In this document: piece after piece, positions 27,884-35,762 of the stretch
Numbering within the stretch: position 1 is the stretch's first letter
How the letters are laid out: each line of letters opens with the position of its first letter
Origin: Flavilitoribacter sp020436695
Lineage (GTDB): Bacteria > Bacteroidota > Bacteroidia > Chitinophagales > Saprospiraceae
Direction: 5' to 3'
Length of the DNA: 64,000 nucleotides
Assembly (NCBI GenBank): GCA_041392665.1
Contig: JAWKLQ010000004.1
Location: 124,001 to 188,000, forward strand
Made by a program: the position numbers and the translations under genes
Notes under the pieces: model-generated
Told to the model about the DNA's origin: nothing
The model's input: only the letters and a program-made list of their open reading frames with translations
The model's database searches: none

Positions 27884-28675
27884 ATGCTGTTTCGACACCT
27901 ACTCTTTTTGGGCGCCTGTGTGTGCCTGTTCTCCTGCGGAAATAACCTGGACGATGCGGATGCCGGGGCTGATTCCGCCAATCCACCGGCCGAAGGTTTT
28001 GACCTGACCGATTCTGATCCCCAGGCCATCGCTCTGGCCGACTCAGTGATGCTGGCCATAGGAGGTCGCAAAAACTGGGATGATACCCGATATCTGTACT
28101 GGAACTTTTTCGGTGCGCGTACCCTGCTTTGGGATAAATTGGGCAAGAAAGCCAGAGTGGAATCGATTCGGGACAGTTCTGTTTATCTGGTGGACATCGC
28201 AAGTGGAGAAAGTCGTATAAAAATGTATGGGAAAGAGCAGACCAGCGCGGATACCCTGGCAAAATACGGTGAAAGGGGTATGGGTATGTGGATCAACGAC
28301 TCTTACTGGCTGGTGATGCCTTTTAAACTCAAAGATTCCGGTGTTACCCTAAAGTACATGGGGCAGGACACCACTAAAGCCGGTGAAATGGCGGAAGTGT
28401 TGCAACTCACCTTTAAAGAGGTCGGTAATACGCCGAATAACAAATACCTGGTGTACGTCGATCCGGGCAGCAAGCTCGTAACGCAGTGGGAATATTTCGG
28501 CAATGCAGCAGATGCGGAACCGAGGTTTTCATTGCCCTGGACCGATTATAAGGAGTACGGTTCCATTATGCTGTCGGGTGGCCGGGGCGAGCGGGCGCTA
28601 ACCGATATCGCCGTCTTTGAGGAAGTACCCGAAAGTGCCTTTACCAGTTTCGATCCGGTCGATCTGCCGGAGTAA
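27884..28675 (+). CDS. Lipoprotein of unknown function (DUF6503-like)
   Basis: A 263-residue lipoprotein: LLFLGACVCLFSC is the signal with lipid-modified Cys18. The mature part begins with an acidic linker (DDADAGADSANPPAEG), then ALADSVMLAIGGRKNWDDTRYLYWNFFGARTLLWDKLGKKARVES. The pattern W...FG.R...WDK..........R.......... WINDSYWL.MPFKLKDSGVTL is that of outer-membrane-associated lipoprotein families (DUF6503-like) common in Bacteroidota, with a LolA/B-like concave beta sheet. I cannot assign a cargo. Confidence 0.65.
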   Translation: MLFRHLLFLGACVCLFSCGNNLDDADAGADSANPPAEGFDLTDSDPQAIALADSVMLAIGGRKNWDDTRYLYWNFFGARTLLWDKLGKKARVESIRDSSVYLVDIASGESRIKMYGKEQTSADTLAKYGERGMGMWINDSYWLVMPFKLKDSGVTLKYMGQDTTKAGEMAEVLQLTFKEVGNTPNNKYLVYVDPGSKLVTQWEYFGNAADAEPRFSLPWTDYKEYGSIMLSGGRGERALTDIAVFEEVPESAFTSFDPVDLPE

Positions 28676-28824
28676 TGCTCAAAGTGTTAACATTTATAAC
28701 TAATCAAAAGCTTTTTGACTTTCTTTTAACCAAGCCGGTACCGTGCTTAACGTCTTCTTAGTGGCGTACCGTAAACCGTTGTTTTAACTTGTGCTTCATA
28801 CACCTAATGCAAAATTCAGAGGTT

Positions 28825-30021
28825 ATGACTGCTCCAAGAATGAAACTTACGGTACTTGTATTTTTGGCGAACATACTGTTGATCACTTCCTGTGCTTCCC
28901 CTGAGAAACTCGTGGAAACCGGAAATTACGATCAGGCCATCGACTTGGCTATTCGCAAGCTGGCCGGTAAGAAAAATAAGAAGACGAAATACGTAGAGGC
29001 TCTGGAAGAGGCTTTCACTGAGGTGACCCAGCGGGATATGCAGGCTGCCGAACGGCTTAAAGCGTACGGCGACGATGCCAACTGGGAAAAGATCAACGAT
29101 ATCTACCGCAAGATCAGCCGGCGGCAGGAGGCGATTAGTCCGTTGCTTCCGCTGATCGACAAAGAGGGAATTAAGGCTAATTTTCAATTTGTACGGGTAG
29201 AGGGTCTGGAGCGAGAGAGTCGGGAGAAAGCGGCTGCCTTCCTGTATGATCATGCTTTGGAAATGATTGAGAGAGGACGGAACGGTGATCGTCTTGCGGC
29301 ACGTACGGCCTACGATGATCTGGATAAGATCAGCAAATATTACCGCACTTATCGGGATCGGGAAGATCTGATGAATACGGCTCTGGAGCTGGGGACTTCA
29401 TATATTCTGGTAGCGGTGGAAAACCAGGCCCCGGTGATCCTTCCGCTCGGTTTTGAAGAAGAGATCACCCGTTTTGGGGTGCGCGATCTGGATAGTAAAT
29501 GGCGGGTCTATCATACCAAACGTGACTCCCGGATCGATTACGATTATCAGGCGGTAATGCGACTGACTAATATCGACCTGAGCCCGGAGATCGTTCGCGA
29601 ACGCCAATACGAGGATACCAAACAGATCGAGGATGGCTTTGAATATGTGCTTGATAAGAATGGTAATGTCGCAAAAGATACACTGGGAAATGATATCAAA
29701 GTTCCCAGAAAGCTATGGGTAAAGGCACGGGTGCTGGAAGTATACCAGAGCAAAGTGGCCAACATCAGCGGCCGTCTGGAACTGATCGACCTGCATACCC
29801 ATTCTCTGGTAGATAGCCAGCCGCTGGGCGTAGAAGCTGTTTTTGAGAATTACGCTTCCACTTTCCAGGGCGACGAACGAGCCCTGAGTAAAGAAAGCCG
29901 TCTCCGGATCGGTAACCGTCCCATGCCGTTTCCGACGGATGCGGATCTGATCCTGACCGCCGCCGAACAAATGAAGCCTGTTGTTAAAGACAAGATCTCA
30001 AACACCAGAAAACTGATCTAA
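28825..30021 (+). CDS. Lipoprotein of unknown function with N-terminal helical repeats
   Basis: Start chosen at ATG 28825 (398 residues), which places the lipobox LVFLANILLITSC close to the N-terminus; the frame is open to 28789. After the lipid Cys comes ASPEKLVETGNYDQAIDLAIRKLAGKKNKKTKYVEALEEAFTEVTQRD, a TPR-like helical region. Then there is a mostly beta region ending TADAEQ-like (DADLILTAAEQMKPVVKDKISNTRKLI). Similar lipoproteins are common in this phylum and unnamed. An intrinsic terminator lies about 100 bases past the stop. Confidence 0.65.
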   Translation: MTAPRMKLTVLVFLANILLITSCASPEKLVETGNYDQAIDLAIRKLAGKKNKKTKYVEALEEAFTEVTQRDMQAAERLKAYGDDANWEKINDIYRKISRRQEAISPLLPLIDKEGIKANFQFVRVEGLERESREKAAAFLYDHALEMIERGRNGDRLAARTAYDDLDKISKYYRTYRDREDLMNTALELGTSYILVAVENQAPVILPLGFEEEITRFGVRDLDSKWRVYHTKRDSRIDYDYQAVMRLTNIDLSPEIVRERQYEDTKQIEDGFEYVLDKNGNVAKDTLGNDIKVPRKLWVKARVLEVYQSKVANISGRLELIDLHTHSLVDSQPLGVEAVFENYASTFQGDERALSKESRLRIGNRPMPFPTDADLILTAAEQMKPVVKDKISNTRKLI

Positions 30022-30117
30022 TGCTGCTGAGGAGGAATAGTGCAATGGAAACTGACTCCTCACCAGCTCATTCCTCACTCCTAATAATAATGTGTAACTC
30101 CGAATAACCATGTTACT

Positions 30118-30147
30118 GGCCGATCCGAAAGGATCGGTCTTTTTTTT
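30118..30147 (+). terminator. Intrinsic terminator
   Basis: CCGATCC (30120-30126), a GAAA loop and GGATCGG (30131-30137), followed by an eight-T run (30140-30147). It closes the preceding lipoprotein gene and insulates the tRNA promoter that starts 11 bases later. Confidence 0.85.
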
Positions 30148-30157
30148 GTCTTCAGAC

Positions 30158-30188
30158 TTGCTTATTGAAAAAGTATAACCTAAATTTG
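30158..30188 (+). promoter_or_regulatory. Bacteroidota-type promoter for tRNA-Pro
   Basis: TTG at 30158-30160, a 20-base spacer, then TAAATTTG at 30181-30188 fit the Bacteroidota sigma-ABfr consensus (TTG / TAnnTTTG). Transcription would start near 30191, giving a leader of about 107 nucleotides before the tRNA. The leader holds hairpins at 30215-30240 and 30252-30283 and an 18-nt near copy (17 of 18) of the tRNA's own D-arm at 30247-30264. Confidence 0.7.
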
Positions 30189-30297
30189 CGACCGGTTTTG
30201 AAAAAACGGGGAATTCCGCCTTCGCTTAGGCAACGGCGGATAAAAACGCAGCCCGGTCAGCGCGGCCCAAATTAATGACCGGGAAATCATAAATATT

Positions 30298-30372
30298 CGG
30301 GGTGTAGCGCAGCCCGGTTAGCGCGCGTCGTTCGGGACGACGAGGCCGGAGGTTCGAATCCTCTCACCCCGA
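30298..30372 (+). tRNA. tRNA-Pro, anticodon CGG
   Basis: A full cloverleaf can be drawn: acceptor CGGGGTG (30298-30304) with CACCCCG at the 3' end, D-arm GCGCAGCCCGGTTAGCGCG, anticodon stem CGTCG/CGACG with loop TTCGGGA, so the anticodon is CGG (30333-30335), and T-arm GGAGG-TTCGAAT-CCTCT. The discriminator is A (30372) and CCA is not encoded. The last 24 bases, including one base past the discriminator, are the integration site of the 21.6-kb element, so the gene is restored intact at the left junction. Confidence 0.93.
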
Positions 30373-30373
30373 C
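30350..30373 (+). repeat. attL: left 24-bp attachment repeat
   Basis: The 3' end of the tRNA-Pro gene from the T-arm to one base beyond the discriminator. It is identical to 51931-51954. The bases beyond it (AAATTAA) differ from those beyond the right copy (CATATCC), so 24 bp is the full core. Confidence 0.92.
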
Positions 30374-30378
30374 AAATT

Positions 30379-30420
30379 AAAGCTCTAATTAGTTGGTAAA
30401 CAATTGATTAGGGCTTTCTT
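30379..30420 (+). terminator. Element-borne terminator behind the tRNA
   Basis: AAAGCTCTAATTAGTTG (30379-30395) pairs with CAATTGATTAGGGCTTT (30401-30417) with few mismatches, then CTTATTTT follows. It lies inside the element, 6 bases past attL, and replaces the tRNA's original terminator, which integration moved to 51963-51994. Confidence 0.65.
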
Positions 30421-30515
30421 ATTTTCAAGAGGTGACGTTTAGGGTGACATTTTTGTGATATAGACATCATTTTGTCAGACATTCTTCAGAACCCAGAAGC
30501 TCAATTTCATCTATT

Positions 30516-31484
30516 ATGGACCCTATAAAATCAAAGCTTACCCTCCAGTACTTTCTTCAGAAGGTAGAAAAATTGATTGGAGATGAACAAGGTAAGTTGC
30601 GGATTCCATTTAGGCGGACAAAAGAAATCATTGACAATCTAAAAGAGTATGTTTCTCGCAATAACATCATTAATGATGATTTCTGGGGGTATGGCATACA
30701 GAGAGTAACGAACGGCGTTAAAACAATTACTCAAGCCGTTGCTCCCGAGGCGGGTTACTTATTGACCTTGTTTACTATCGATGGAGAGTTTTTAAAGTTC
30801 TTCTATATCCGCTTGAATTATAAGTTGGGTAGTGTTCAAGAAATCCTTCCAATTTTTTCATTACAACTTGTCTTCATAGAAAAAGCGACGTATTCTATAA
30901 ATCCGCCTACACTTAACATTCATTCAGATACTATCGATGAAATTCTTATACTTCGAATAGACAACCCAAAACATGCTAGTTACTACTCTGGAGAAATTAC
31001 GAGGCTTTTTACATCGGCTAAACTCGAAAGTAAGAAAAGATTGAGCTTGATGGAAAGAGCAAACGCTATTATGTATGAATTGGGTGAAAGACCTGAGCAA
31101 GAAGGGGATTTAAAAGAAATACTAATTAAGCTCGATATTGATTTTCTTCCTGGCGACCACTTTGCCTACATCGGACATTTCGATAGTAATGGATTTGTGG
31201 AATTTAATGGTAGTCAAATCAAATTGACGCATTCTGGTATTAAGCACCTTCAGGAGATAAACCTTCATTCTCGTTCGACCGCTGAAGAAATTTGCTTGCC
31301 TTCCCAAATCTTACAACCTAGCCAGCCTACAAGCACTCCAGGAATAAATATTCCTAAGAATTCAAAGAGAAGATTAAGCGTAAGATGGAATGATCCTCCT
31401 AGTAGATTAGTGCAGATTATCGGTATCATTATATCTATAATTTTTGGCATAATCATGTTCTTAGTTGCCAAAGAAATTTTGTAA
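30516..31484 (+). CDS. Unknown tail-anchored membrane protein, cargo gene
   Basis: A 322-residue protein that I do not recognise. It is soluble and mixed alpha/beta for most of its length. A winged-helix-like stretch (LIKLDIDFLPGDHFAYIGHFDSNGFVEFNGSQIKLTHSGIKHLQEI) lies near residues 205-250, followed by a Pro/Thr-rich linker (QPSQPTSTPGINIP) and a single C-terminal membrane helix (IIGIIISIIFGIIMFLVA, about 302-319). A tail anchor on a cytosolic sensor-like domain is a plan often met in phage-defence cargo, but that is only a comparison. It is strongly AT-rich and lies first inside attL, the usual cargo position. Confidence 0.6.
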   Translation: MDPIKSKLTLQYFLQKVEKLIGDEQGKLRIPFRRTKEIIDNLKEYVSRNNIINDDFWGYGIQRVTNGVKTITQAVAPEAGYLLTLFTIDGEFLKFFYIRLNYKLGSVQEILPIFSLQLVFIEKATYSINPPTLNIHSDTIDEILILRIDNPKHASYYSGEITRLFTSAKLESKKRLSLMERANAIMYELGERPEQEGDLKEILIKLDIDFLPGDHFAYIGHFDSNGFVEFNGSQIKLTHSGIKHLQEINLHSRSTAEEICLPSQILQPSQPTSTPGINIPKNSKRRLSVRWNDPPSRLVQIIGIIISIIFGIIMFLVAKEIL

Positions 31485-31549
31485 CATCACCTAGCACAAG
31501 CATTTTTACAATGATAACTCCATTTTTAAATAGTTACAATAAGCACTAA

Positions 31550-31819
31550 ATGGAAAACTCCCACGATCCACTAGGCATCTACCAACTCACCAAAGAGCTT
31601 CGCGAACTAAATAAAGTGATCAAGATACTACAACAAAACCATGATCCCTTCATCGACCTTATCCCGGAAGTTGAATTTTCAAAGCGTGTAAATATATCAG
31701 CTTCTACTCTCCGGAATTGGCGCTTGGAAGGCCGGTTTAAAAATGCATGGGTAAAGCGTGGAAAATACGTCCTTTGGTCTGCTCGACTATTTCAGGAACC
31801 TAATAAAAATAACATCTAA
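31550..31819 (+). CDS. Small helix plus HTH DNA-binding protein, paralogue A1
   Basis: 89 residues. It begins with SHDPLGIYQLTKELRELNKVIKIL, a predicted helix probably for self-association, then EFSKRVNISASTLRNWRLEGRFKNAWVKRGKYVLWSARLF, a MerR/excisionase-like winged helix. The same plan and the DPLGI..LT.ELR.L signature recur at 31824-32138 and 34027-34302, so the three are paralogues. It is probably a transcription or recombination accessory factor. The next gene starts 4 bases after the stop. Confidence 0.65.
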   Translation: MENSHDPLGIYQLTKELRELNKVIKILQQNHDPFIDLIPEVEFSKRVNISASTLRNWRLEGRFKNAWVKRGKYVLWSARLFQEPNKNNI

Positions 31820-31823
31820 CCCA

Positions 31824-32138
31824 ATGGAGCAACAGAATAGCAATGACCCGTTAGGCATCCTAGCCCTCACCGAAGAAATAAGGCAACTTCGTACTGAACT
31901 TGAAGGACTAATAGGAAAATCAGATCCTTACGCTGATCTAATACCTGAAGCCGAGTTTTCTGAAAGGATAAAGATGTCACGTTCTAGCCTCCGAAACTTG
32001 CGAACCAATGGAACTATTGTGGATTCTTGGGTCAAAAGCGGTAATCACGTCTTCTGGTCACCCCGAATTTTTCGAGAAGAACTAATAGGTGAAGATATGA
32101 GAAAAATGCGCGAACGGTGGAAGCATCTTAGAACGTAG
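31824..32138 (+). CDS. Small helix plus HTH DNA-binding protein, paralogue A2
   Basis: 104 residues from ATG 31824 (the frame is open upstream into the previous gene, but MEQQNSNDPLGI is the conserved start). It has NDPLGILALTEEIRQLRTELEGLIG, then EFSERIKMSRSSLRNLRTNGTIVDSWVKSGNHVFWSPRIF, the same winged-helix core as paralogue A1 with about half the residues identical. It converges on the B1 gene (32189-32521, opposite strand), 50 bases apart. The A-B convergent arrangement occurs twice in the element. Confidence 0.65.
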   Translation: MEQQNSNDPLGILALTEEIRQLRTELEGLIGKSDPYADLIPEAEFSERIKMSRSSLRNLRTNGTIVDSWVKSGNHVFWSPRIFREELIGEDMRKMRERWKHLRT

Positions 32139-32188
32139 CCTTGTTTTCATTTACCTTTTTCAAGATCGGTTGTCTACTTTGAGGTATT

Positions 32189-32521
32189 TTACGGCCTCTT
32201 CCATTTTCCTTTATACCCAAACTCCCTGTGCATTTCTTCCGTCAACTGCTCAATACGCCTCTGATCCGGTGCCAAATTAGCTAGTTTCAAGTACTTTTCT
32301 GAAAAGATAATCTTGCCGTATCTGTTTTTGATAAAAGGCACTGATCCGCCTCTGATACGTTGATAAAGTCCACTTTGGGATAACTCCAAATACTCAGCTG
32401 CTTGTTTTACGTCCATCACACGGTCAACTTCATTACCAGTGGATTCTTGTAGTTCTAAAACCAATCTGGTAAGCCGGTCCATCTTAGCTTCCAGTCGTTC
32501 GATAATACCCAACTCTTTCAT
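32189..32521 (-). CDS. Small HTH DNA-binding protein, paralogue B1
   Basis: 110 residues from the ATG at 32521, chosen because MKELGIIERLEAKMDRLTRLVLELQ matches the start of the B2 copy. The N-terminal helix is followed by DVKQAAEYLELSQSGLYQRIRGGSVPFIKNRYGKIIFSEKYLKLA, a clear excisionase/HTH_17-type domain (AAEYL..S.S.LY..I..G.VP.....g..i.F). It ends LTEEMHREFGYKGKWKRP. It converges with A2 and diverges from the restriction-like nuclease gene (start 32642), whose promoter it may control. Confidence 0.7.
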   Translation of the reverse strand: MKELGIIERLEAKMDRLTRLVLELQESTGNEVDRVMDVKQAAEYLELSQSGLYQRIRGGSVPFIKNRYGKIIFSEKYLKLANLAPDQRRIEQLTEEMHREFGYKGKWKRP

Positions 32522-32641
32522 AGCTATTTGATTTTGTGGACTTCTAATATAGTTTAATTTCAACCTGTAATTCAACTGATTGAATCTTCTTTCAAAAATC
32601 TCCGTAAAAGTATTTTACCAATAACTTTAAACCCTACTATT

Positions 32642-33733
32642 ATGGATTTAATTGACAGACTAAAATCAATCGGTGAAAGAGTTGAAAAACTGAAAGATCA
32701 AGTTAACACCGAAGAAGCCACCAAAAACGCGTTCGTCATGCCCTTCATTTCCGCTCTTGGCTACGACGTTTTTAATCCTACCGAAGTCATTCCCGAATTT
32801 ATTGCAGATGTTGGTGTAAAAAAGGGTGAGAAAGTAGACTACTGTATTCAAAGGGATAATTCTCCGGCGATCATTATTGAATGTAAGCATTGGAAGGATG
32901 TATTGACTAACCATAACTCTCAACTTCATAGATATTTTCATGTCACTACAGCAAGATTTGCCATACTAACCAATGGAATTTTGTATCGTTTTTATACAGA
33001 CCTTGAAGCCCCAAATTTAATGGATTCAAAGCCTTTCTTGGAGTTTTCCATCGAAAAGCTTAACGACAATATTGTTAATGAGCTTAAAAAGTTTACCAAG
33101 GGGAATTTCAATATTGAAGAAATCGTCAGCAATGCGAGCGACCTAAAATACTCTAAGGAAATAAAGGATATTCTTACCCAAGAATTCCAAGACCCATCGG
33201 AAGATTTTATAAAGTATTTTGCGTCCAAAGTCTATTCCGGTCGAATTACCAGCAAGGTTTTAGAACAGTTTAAAGGATTGGTACTAAACTCTACTAAAAA
33301 CCTTCTTAGCGAAATGATTAGCGGTCGTTTAGAAAAGGCTTTAGAAAGCGAAAAAAATTCAAACCAGGTTCCTGAGATTCAAGAACAAGTAAATGAACAT
33401 GATATTGAGGATAAACCGGATATTGAAACAACTGAAGAAGAAATTCAAGGCTTCCGAATAGTACAGGCAATTTTAATGAAGCAGATTGATATAAGCAGGG
33501 TTACCTACCGGGATACCAAAACCTATTTCAATGTACTTTTAGATGATAACAATCGGAAGCCGATTTGCCGACTTTGGTTCAACCGCTCCCAAAAATATCT
33601 TGGCCTTTTTGATGAAAATAAAAGTGAAGAGCGGATTCCTATTGAAAAGCTGGAAGACATTTTTTCTTACAGCGAAAAGATTATTTCAGCAGTTTTTCAC
33701 TACGTAGATGGTGGAACAGAAGCAGCTGCCTGA
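32642..33733 (+). CDS. Restriction-type PD-(D/E)XK nuclease, HsdR_N-like, stand-alone
   Basis: 363 residues. The N-terminal domain is like the N-terminus of type I restriction enzyme R subunits: ATKNAFVMPFISALGYDVFNPTEVIPEF, then DYCIQRDNSPAIIIECKHWKD with the nuclease triad Asp66, Glu80 and Lys82, then LTNGILYRFYTDLE. The DEAD helicase of HsdR is missing. A variable acidic linker (residues 240-275) joins it to a C-terminal beta domain (YRDTKTYFNVLLDDNNRKPICRLWFNRSQKYLGLFDE) of a kind often fused to such nucleases. It is probably a phage-defence or element-maintenance gene. It is bracketed by the A2/B1 and A3/B2 gene pairs. The 3' end would overlap a longer version of the convergent gene. Confidence 0.75.
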   Translation: MDLIDRLKSIGERVEKLKDQVNTEEATKNAFVMPFISALGYDVFNPTEVIPEFIADVGVKKGEKVDYCIQRDNSPAIIIECKHWKDVLTNHNSQLHRYFHVTTARFAILTNGILYRFYTDLEAPNLMDSKPFLEFSIEKLNDNIVNELKKFTKGNFNIEEIVSNASDLKYSKEIKDILTQEFQDPSEDFIKYFASKVYSGRITSKVLEQFKGLVLNSTKNLLSEMISGRLEKALESEKNSNQVPEIQEQVNEHDIEDKPDIETTEEEIQGFRIVQAILMKQIDISRVTYRDTKTYFNVLLDDNNRKPICRLWFNRSQKYLGLFDENKSEERIPIEKLEDIFSYSEKIISAVFHYVDGGTEAAA

Positions 33734-34020
33734 TTAGCACTTATTTCACCATAGATGACCTTTTGGGCTAATTCGGGGTTGTCTCGCTTTAGACGGGAGA
33801 TAATGTAGTCGGAATCAGCGCTATTGGACTTTGTATTACAAAGTCCTGTTTCGTATTGATTTGCCCCATGTTCATTCAACACCCCAAGTTTACTATCCCT
33901 CAACATGGGTAAACGTTCGGGTAATTCAGCACGAACCCAAATTTGTAGCTTACCTATGGTTGTGCCTAAACCACGTGGCGGAGGGGTGCCGAGTGCTTCG
34001 GGATTTATTGCTATTTTCAA
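33700..34020 (-). CDS. Small protein with conserved 'RLKRDNPELAQKV..GE.SANQAA' tail
   Basis: 106 residues from a TTG at 34020, chosen because MKIAINPEALGTPPPRGLG is the expected start; the longer frame uses a GTG and runs into the next gene. The body IGKLQIWVRAELPERLPMLRDSKLG and the tail SDYIISRLKRDNPELAQKVIYGEISANQAAASV resemble a family of small proteins found on Bacteroidota mobile elements, with a ParB/KorB-like helix that ends in a sigma-like HTH. It overlaps the 3' end of the nuclease gene by 34 bases on the other strand. Function unknown. Confidence 0.6.
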   Translation of the reverse strand: MKIAINPEALGTPPPRGLGTTIGKLQIWVRAELPERLPMLRDSKLGVLNEHGANQYETGLCNTKSNSADSDYIISRLKRDNPELAQKVIYGEISANQAAASVPPST

Positions 34021-34026
34021 TTTAAA

Positions 34027-34302
34027 ATGAATAATCAACACGATCCTCTAGGCATTTATCAGTTAACTGAAGAGCTTAGGAAGCTAAGAGAAGTAATTGT
34101 GCCCTTACTAAATATCCAGAAATCTCCTATTTTTTTAATGCCGGAAGAAAAAGTCAAGGAGTGCCTAAATGTATCCGCGTCAACGCTGCGAGGTTGGCGG
34201 CGATCAGGGAAGATCATTCATTCCTATGTCAAGGTCGGGAACAAATTTTTTTATGACGTAGACAAGTTGCGGAAGGAAATGTGGGAAAATGGAGAACAGT
34301 GA
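34027..34302 (+). CDS. Small helix plus HTH DNA-binding protein, paralogue A3
   Basis: 91 residues: NQHDPLGIYQLTEELRKLREVIVPLL, then EKVKECLNVSASTLRGWRRSGKIIHSYVKVGNKFFYDVDKL. It is closest to paralogue A1 (HDPLGIYQLT.ELR.L and VSASTLR.WR..G). It starts 6 bases from the divergent TTG start at 34020 and converges on paralogue B2, 9 bases apart. Confidence 0.65.
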   Translation: MNNQHDPLGIYQLTEELRKLREVIVPLLNIQKSPIFLMPEEKVKECLNVSASTLRGWRRSGKIIHSYVKVGNKFFYDVDKLRKEMWENGEQ

Positions 34303-34311
34303 AGTTTCTAT

Positions 34312-34629
34312 TTACCTCCGCCGCGAAAACTTCCGGCGCATTTCTTCGGTGAGTTCTTCTATCGCTTCAATAGATGGGCTAAGTTGAGCAAGCTTCAGAT
34401 AGTGCTCAGTAAATACCACACGGTTTCGGGTATCGTGGATATAGGGTACTTGGCCCTTTGTTATTCTGGATTCTAAAGCACTCTTAGAAATGCCTAAATA
34501 CTCCGCTGCTTCATCTTTGTACATTACCCGACCTATGCCGTCGCCGGATGATTCGTATAGGCGTAAGACTAAGGTTGTAAGCTGTTCAATCTTCAGCTCT
34601 AGTCGTTCGAGTATACCTAGTTCATTCAT
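34312..34629 (-). CDS. Small HTH DNA-binding protein, paralogue B2
   Basis: 105 residues from ATG 34629: MNELGILERLELKIEQLTTLVLRLYES, then YKDEAAEYLGISKSALESRITKGQVPYIHDTRNRVVFTEHYLKLAQL and LTEEMRRKFSRRR. This is the same order and about 45% the same residues as B1 (E-LGI-ERLE-K, L-LVL-L-ES, AAEYL, YLKLA, LTEEM). The excisionase-like domain is complete. It is the second member of the duplicated convergent A/B pair. Confidence 0.7.
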   Translation of the reverse strand: MNELGILERLELKIEQLTTLVLRLYESSGDGIGRVMYKDEAAEYLGISKSALESRITKGQVPYIHDTRNRVVFTEHYLKLAQLSPSIEAIEELTEEMRRKFSRRR

Positions 34630-34783
34630 TAGATCAATTTTTTGTTCGCCCTGGCCGGTTGCCATGAAAGCGAGTGTTTCCCAATAGTTGAACATAAGTT
34701 TTTCTTTCAAAACTACTGCTGACATCTCACTTGTCAAGGACAGTTTAACACTGAATCTTACCCGGAGATTTAAACCAATTGCC

Positions 34784-34984
34784 TCACAATTCCGGGTGAT
34801 TCACGGAAATAGTATACTTAAATCTTTCTAGTAATCGGATAATAGCAAGTGTACCAAGTTCGCCCCGGTTGAACTTATTCCGGGATGCGCGGAGCTTTGC
34901 GCCCTCTCTATCGTACTCCTGGGAAAGTCGGTCGAATTGTTCATTGTCGTGGAAAAGATGCTGTGCGGCCTCTTGAATGGTCAT
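34784..34984 (-). CDS. Small helical protein, unknown
   Basis: 66 residues from ATG 34984 (MTIQEAAQHLFHDNEQFDRLSQEYDREGAKLRASRNKFNRGELGTLAIIRLLERFKYTISV). The frame is open further upstream, but that part lacks conserved character. The pattern A..HLF.....F..L...Y.RE...LR..R.KF.RG.LGT.AI..LL..F.Y..... suggests a small DNA-associated helical protein of the kind carried by mobile elements in this phylum. I cannot name a family. Confidence 0.5.
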   Translation of the reverse strand: MTIQEAAQHLFHDNEQFDRLSQEYDREGAKLRASRNKFNRGELGTLAIIRLLERFKYTISVNHPEL

Positions 34985-35105
34985 GTAAACGATTTTCAAC
35001 AACTGCCGCAAATAGTAGGCCAAAGTTTTTGTATTTTGGACTCGCAATTGAATTCGGAAAATCATTTAGATCTATCTGTCTTTTTGTTCTCTAAAACATC
35101 CGAAG

Positions 35106-35759
35106 ATGAAAAAACTAATCCTTTCAGCTTTAATCGGAATCCTGGTTTTGTCCTGTGAAACAAGTGCCGATTCTGTTGATTCTACAACAGCAAAAGTTAA
35201 TCAAGATAGTCTCGCAAAAATACAAGCAACGCAAGATAGCGTCCAACAGGTTGAACTAACGGAAAAGATAAAAGCAGACTATCAAAAATCTATAGCCCTC
35301 CGAAAAAAATACATTGGGTTTAAATATTTGTATCCTGAATCAGCAGACTTTATTAAGGAGAATGGTTCACCTGTAACGCTTGACGGAACTGACAATAACA
35401 AGTGGATCGCCTATTTCCCCAAGGGTGACTTTACTGTGGTCTCAAACAAAAAAACGGATCAATTTGAAAACATCTATCCGGGTAGATTTCCTGATCTCAA
35501 ATCCGATATAACAGGTCCACTATCTCAACTAATCGGGAAGAAAATGGAATACGATAAATATGTAGAAATAGTAAGTTCCATAAGATATGGCTCCCCAGAG
35601 CAGCTAAATACCGGGATCTGCATCAACAAGGACTGTACGGAATTTTATCCAAAAGGGAATTTCACCACTGTTGCTTTTATGGAATTTAACGACAATGGCA
35701 ATTTTGTAACGCTGAAGAAAATTTCAATGGGGAAAATACCTGATCTGAATGATTTATGA
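35106..35759 (+). CDS. Small lipoprotein with internal repeat, cargo gene
   Basis: 217 residues with a textbook lipobox (ILSALIGILVLSC, Cys17), then a helical charged segment (SLAKIQATQDSVQQVELTEKIKADYQKSIALRKKY). The rest contains two related halves: WIAYFPKGDFTVVSNKKTDQFENIYPGRFPDL and EFYPKGNFTTVAFMEFNDNGNFVTLKKISMGKIPDL, each with the (Y)FPKG(D/N)FT.V core and the (G.)FPDL/IPDL end. A lipoprotein inside an element could be an exclusion or surface factor, but there is no direct evidence. Confidence 0.6.
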   Translation: MKKLILSALIGILVLSCETSADSVDSTTAKVNQDSLAKIQATQDSVQQVELTEKIKADYQKSIALRKKYIGFKYLYPESADFIKENGSPVTLDGTDNNKWIAYFPKGDFTVVSNKKTDQFENIYPGRFPDLKSDITGPLSQLIGKKMEYDKYVEIVSSIRYGSPEQLNTGICINKDCTEFYPKGNFTTVAFMEFNDNGNFVTLKKISMGKIPDLNDL

Positions 35760-35762
35760 AAG

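Noticed and set aside
31485..31549. CRISPR-like or long tandem repeats in the element
   Set aside because: I looked for regularly spaced identical repeats of 20 bases or more between 30374 and 51930 and saw none; the only periodic signal is the 10-bp word at 43092-43540.
33831..34025. 64-codon frame on the plus strand
   Set aside because: Antisense to the small protein at 33700-34020, which has family-like sequence.
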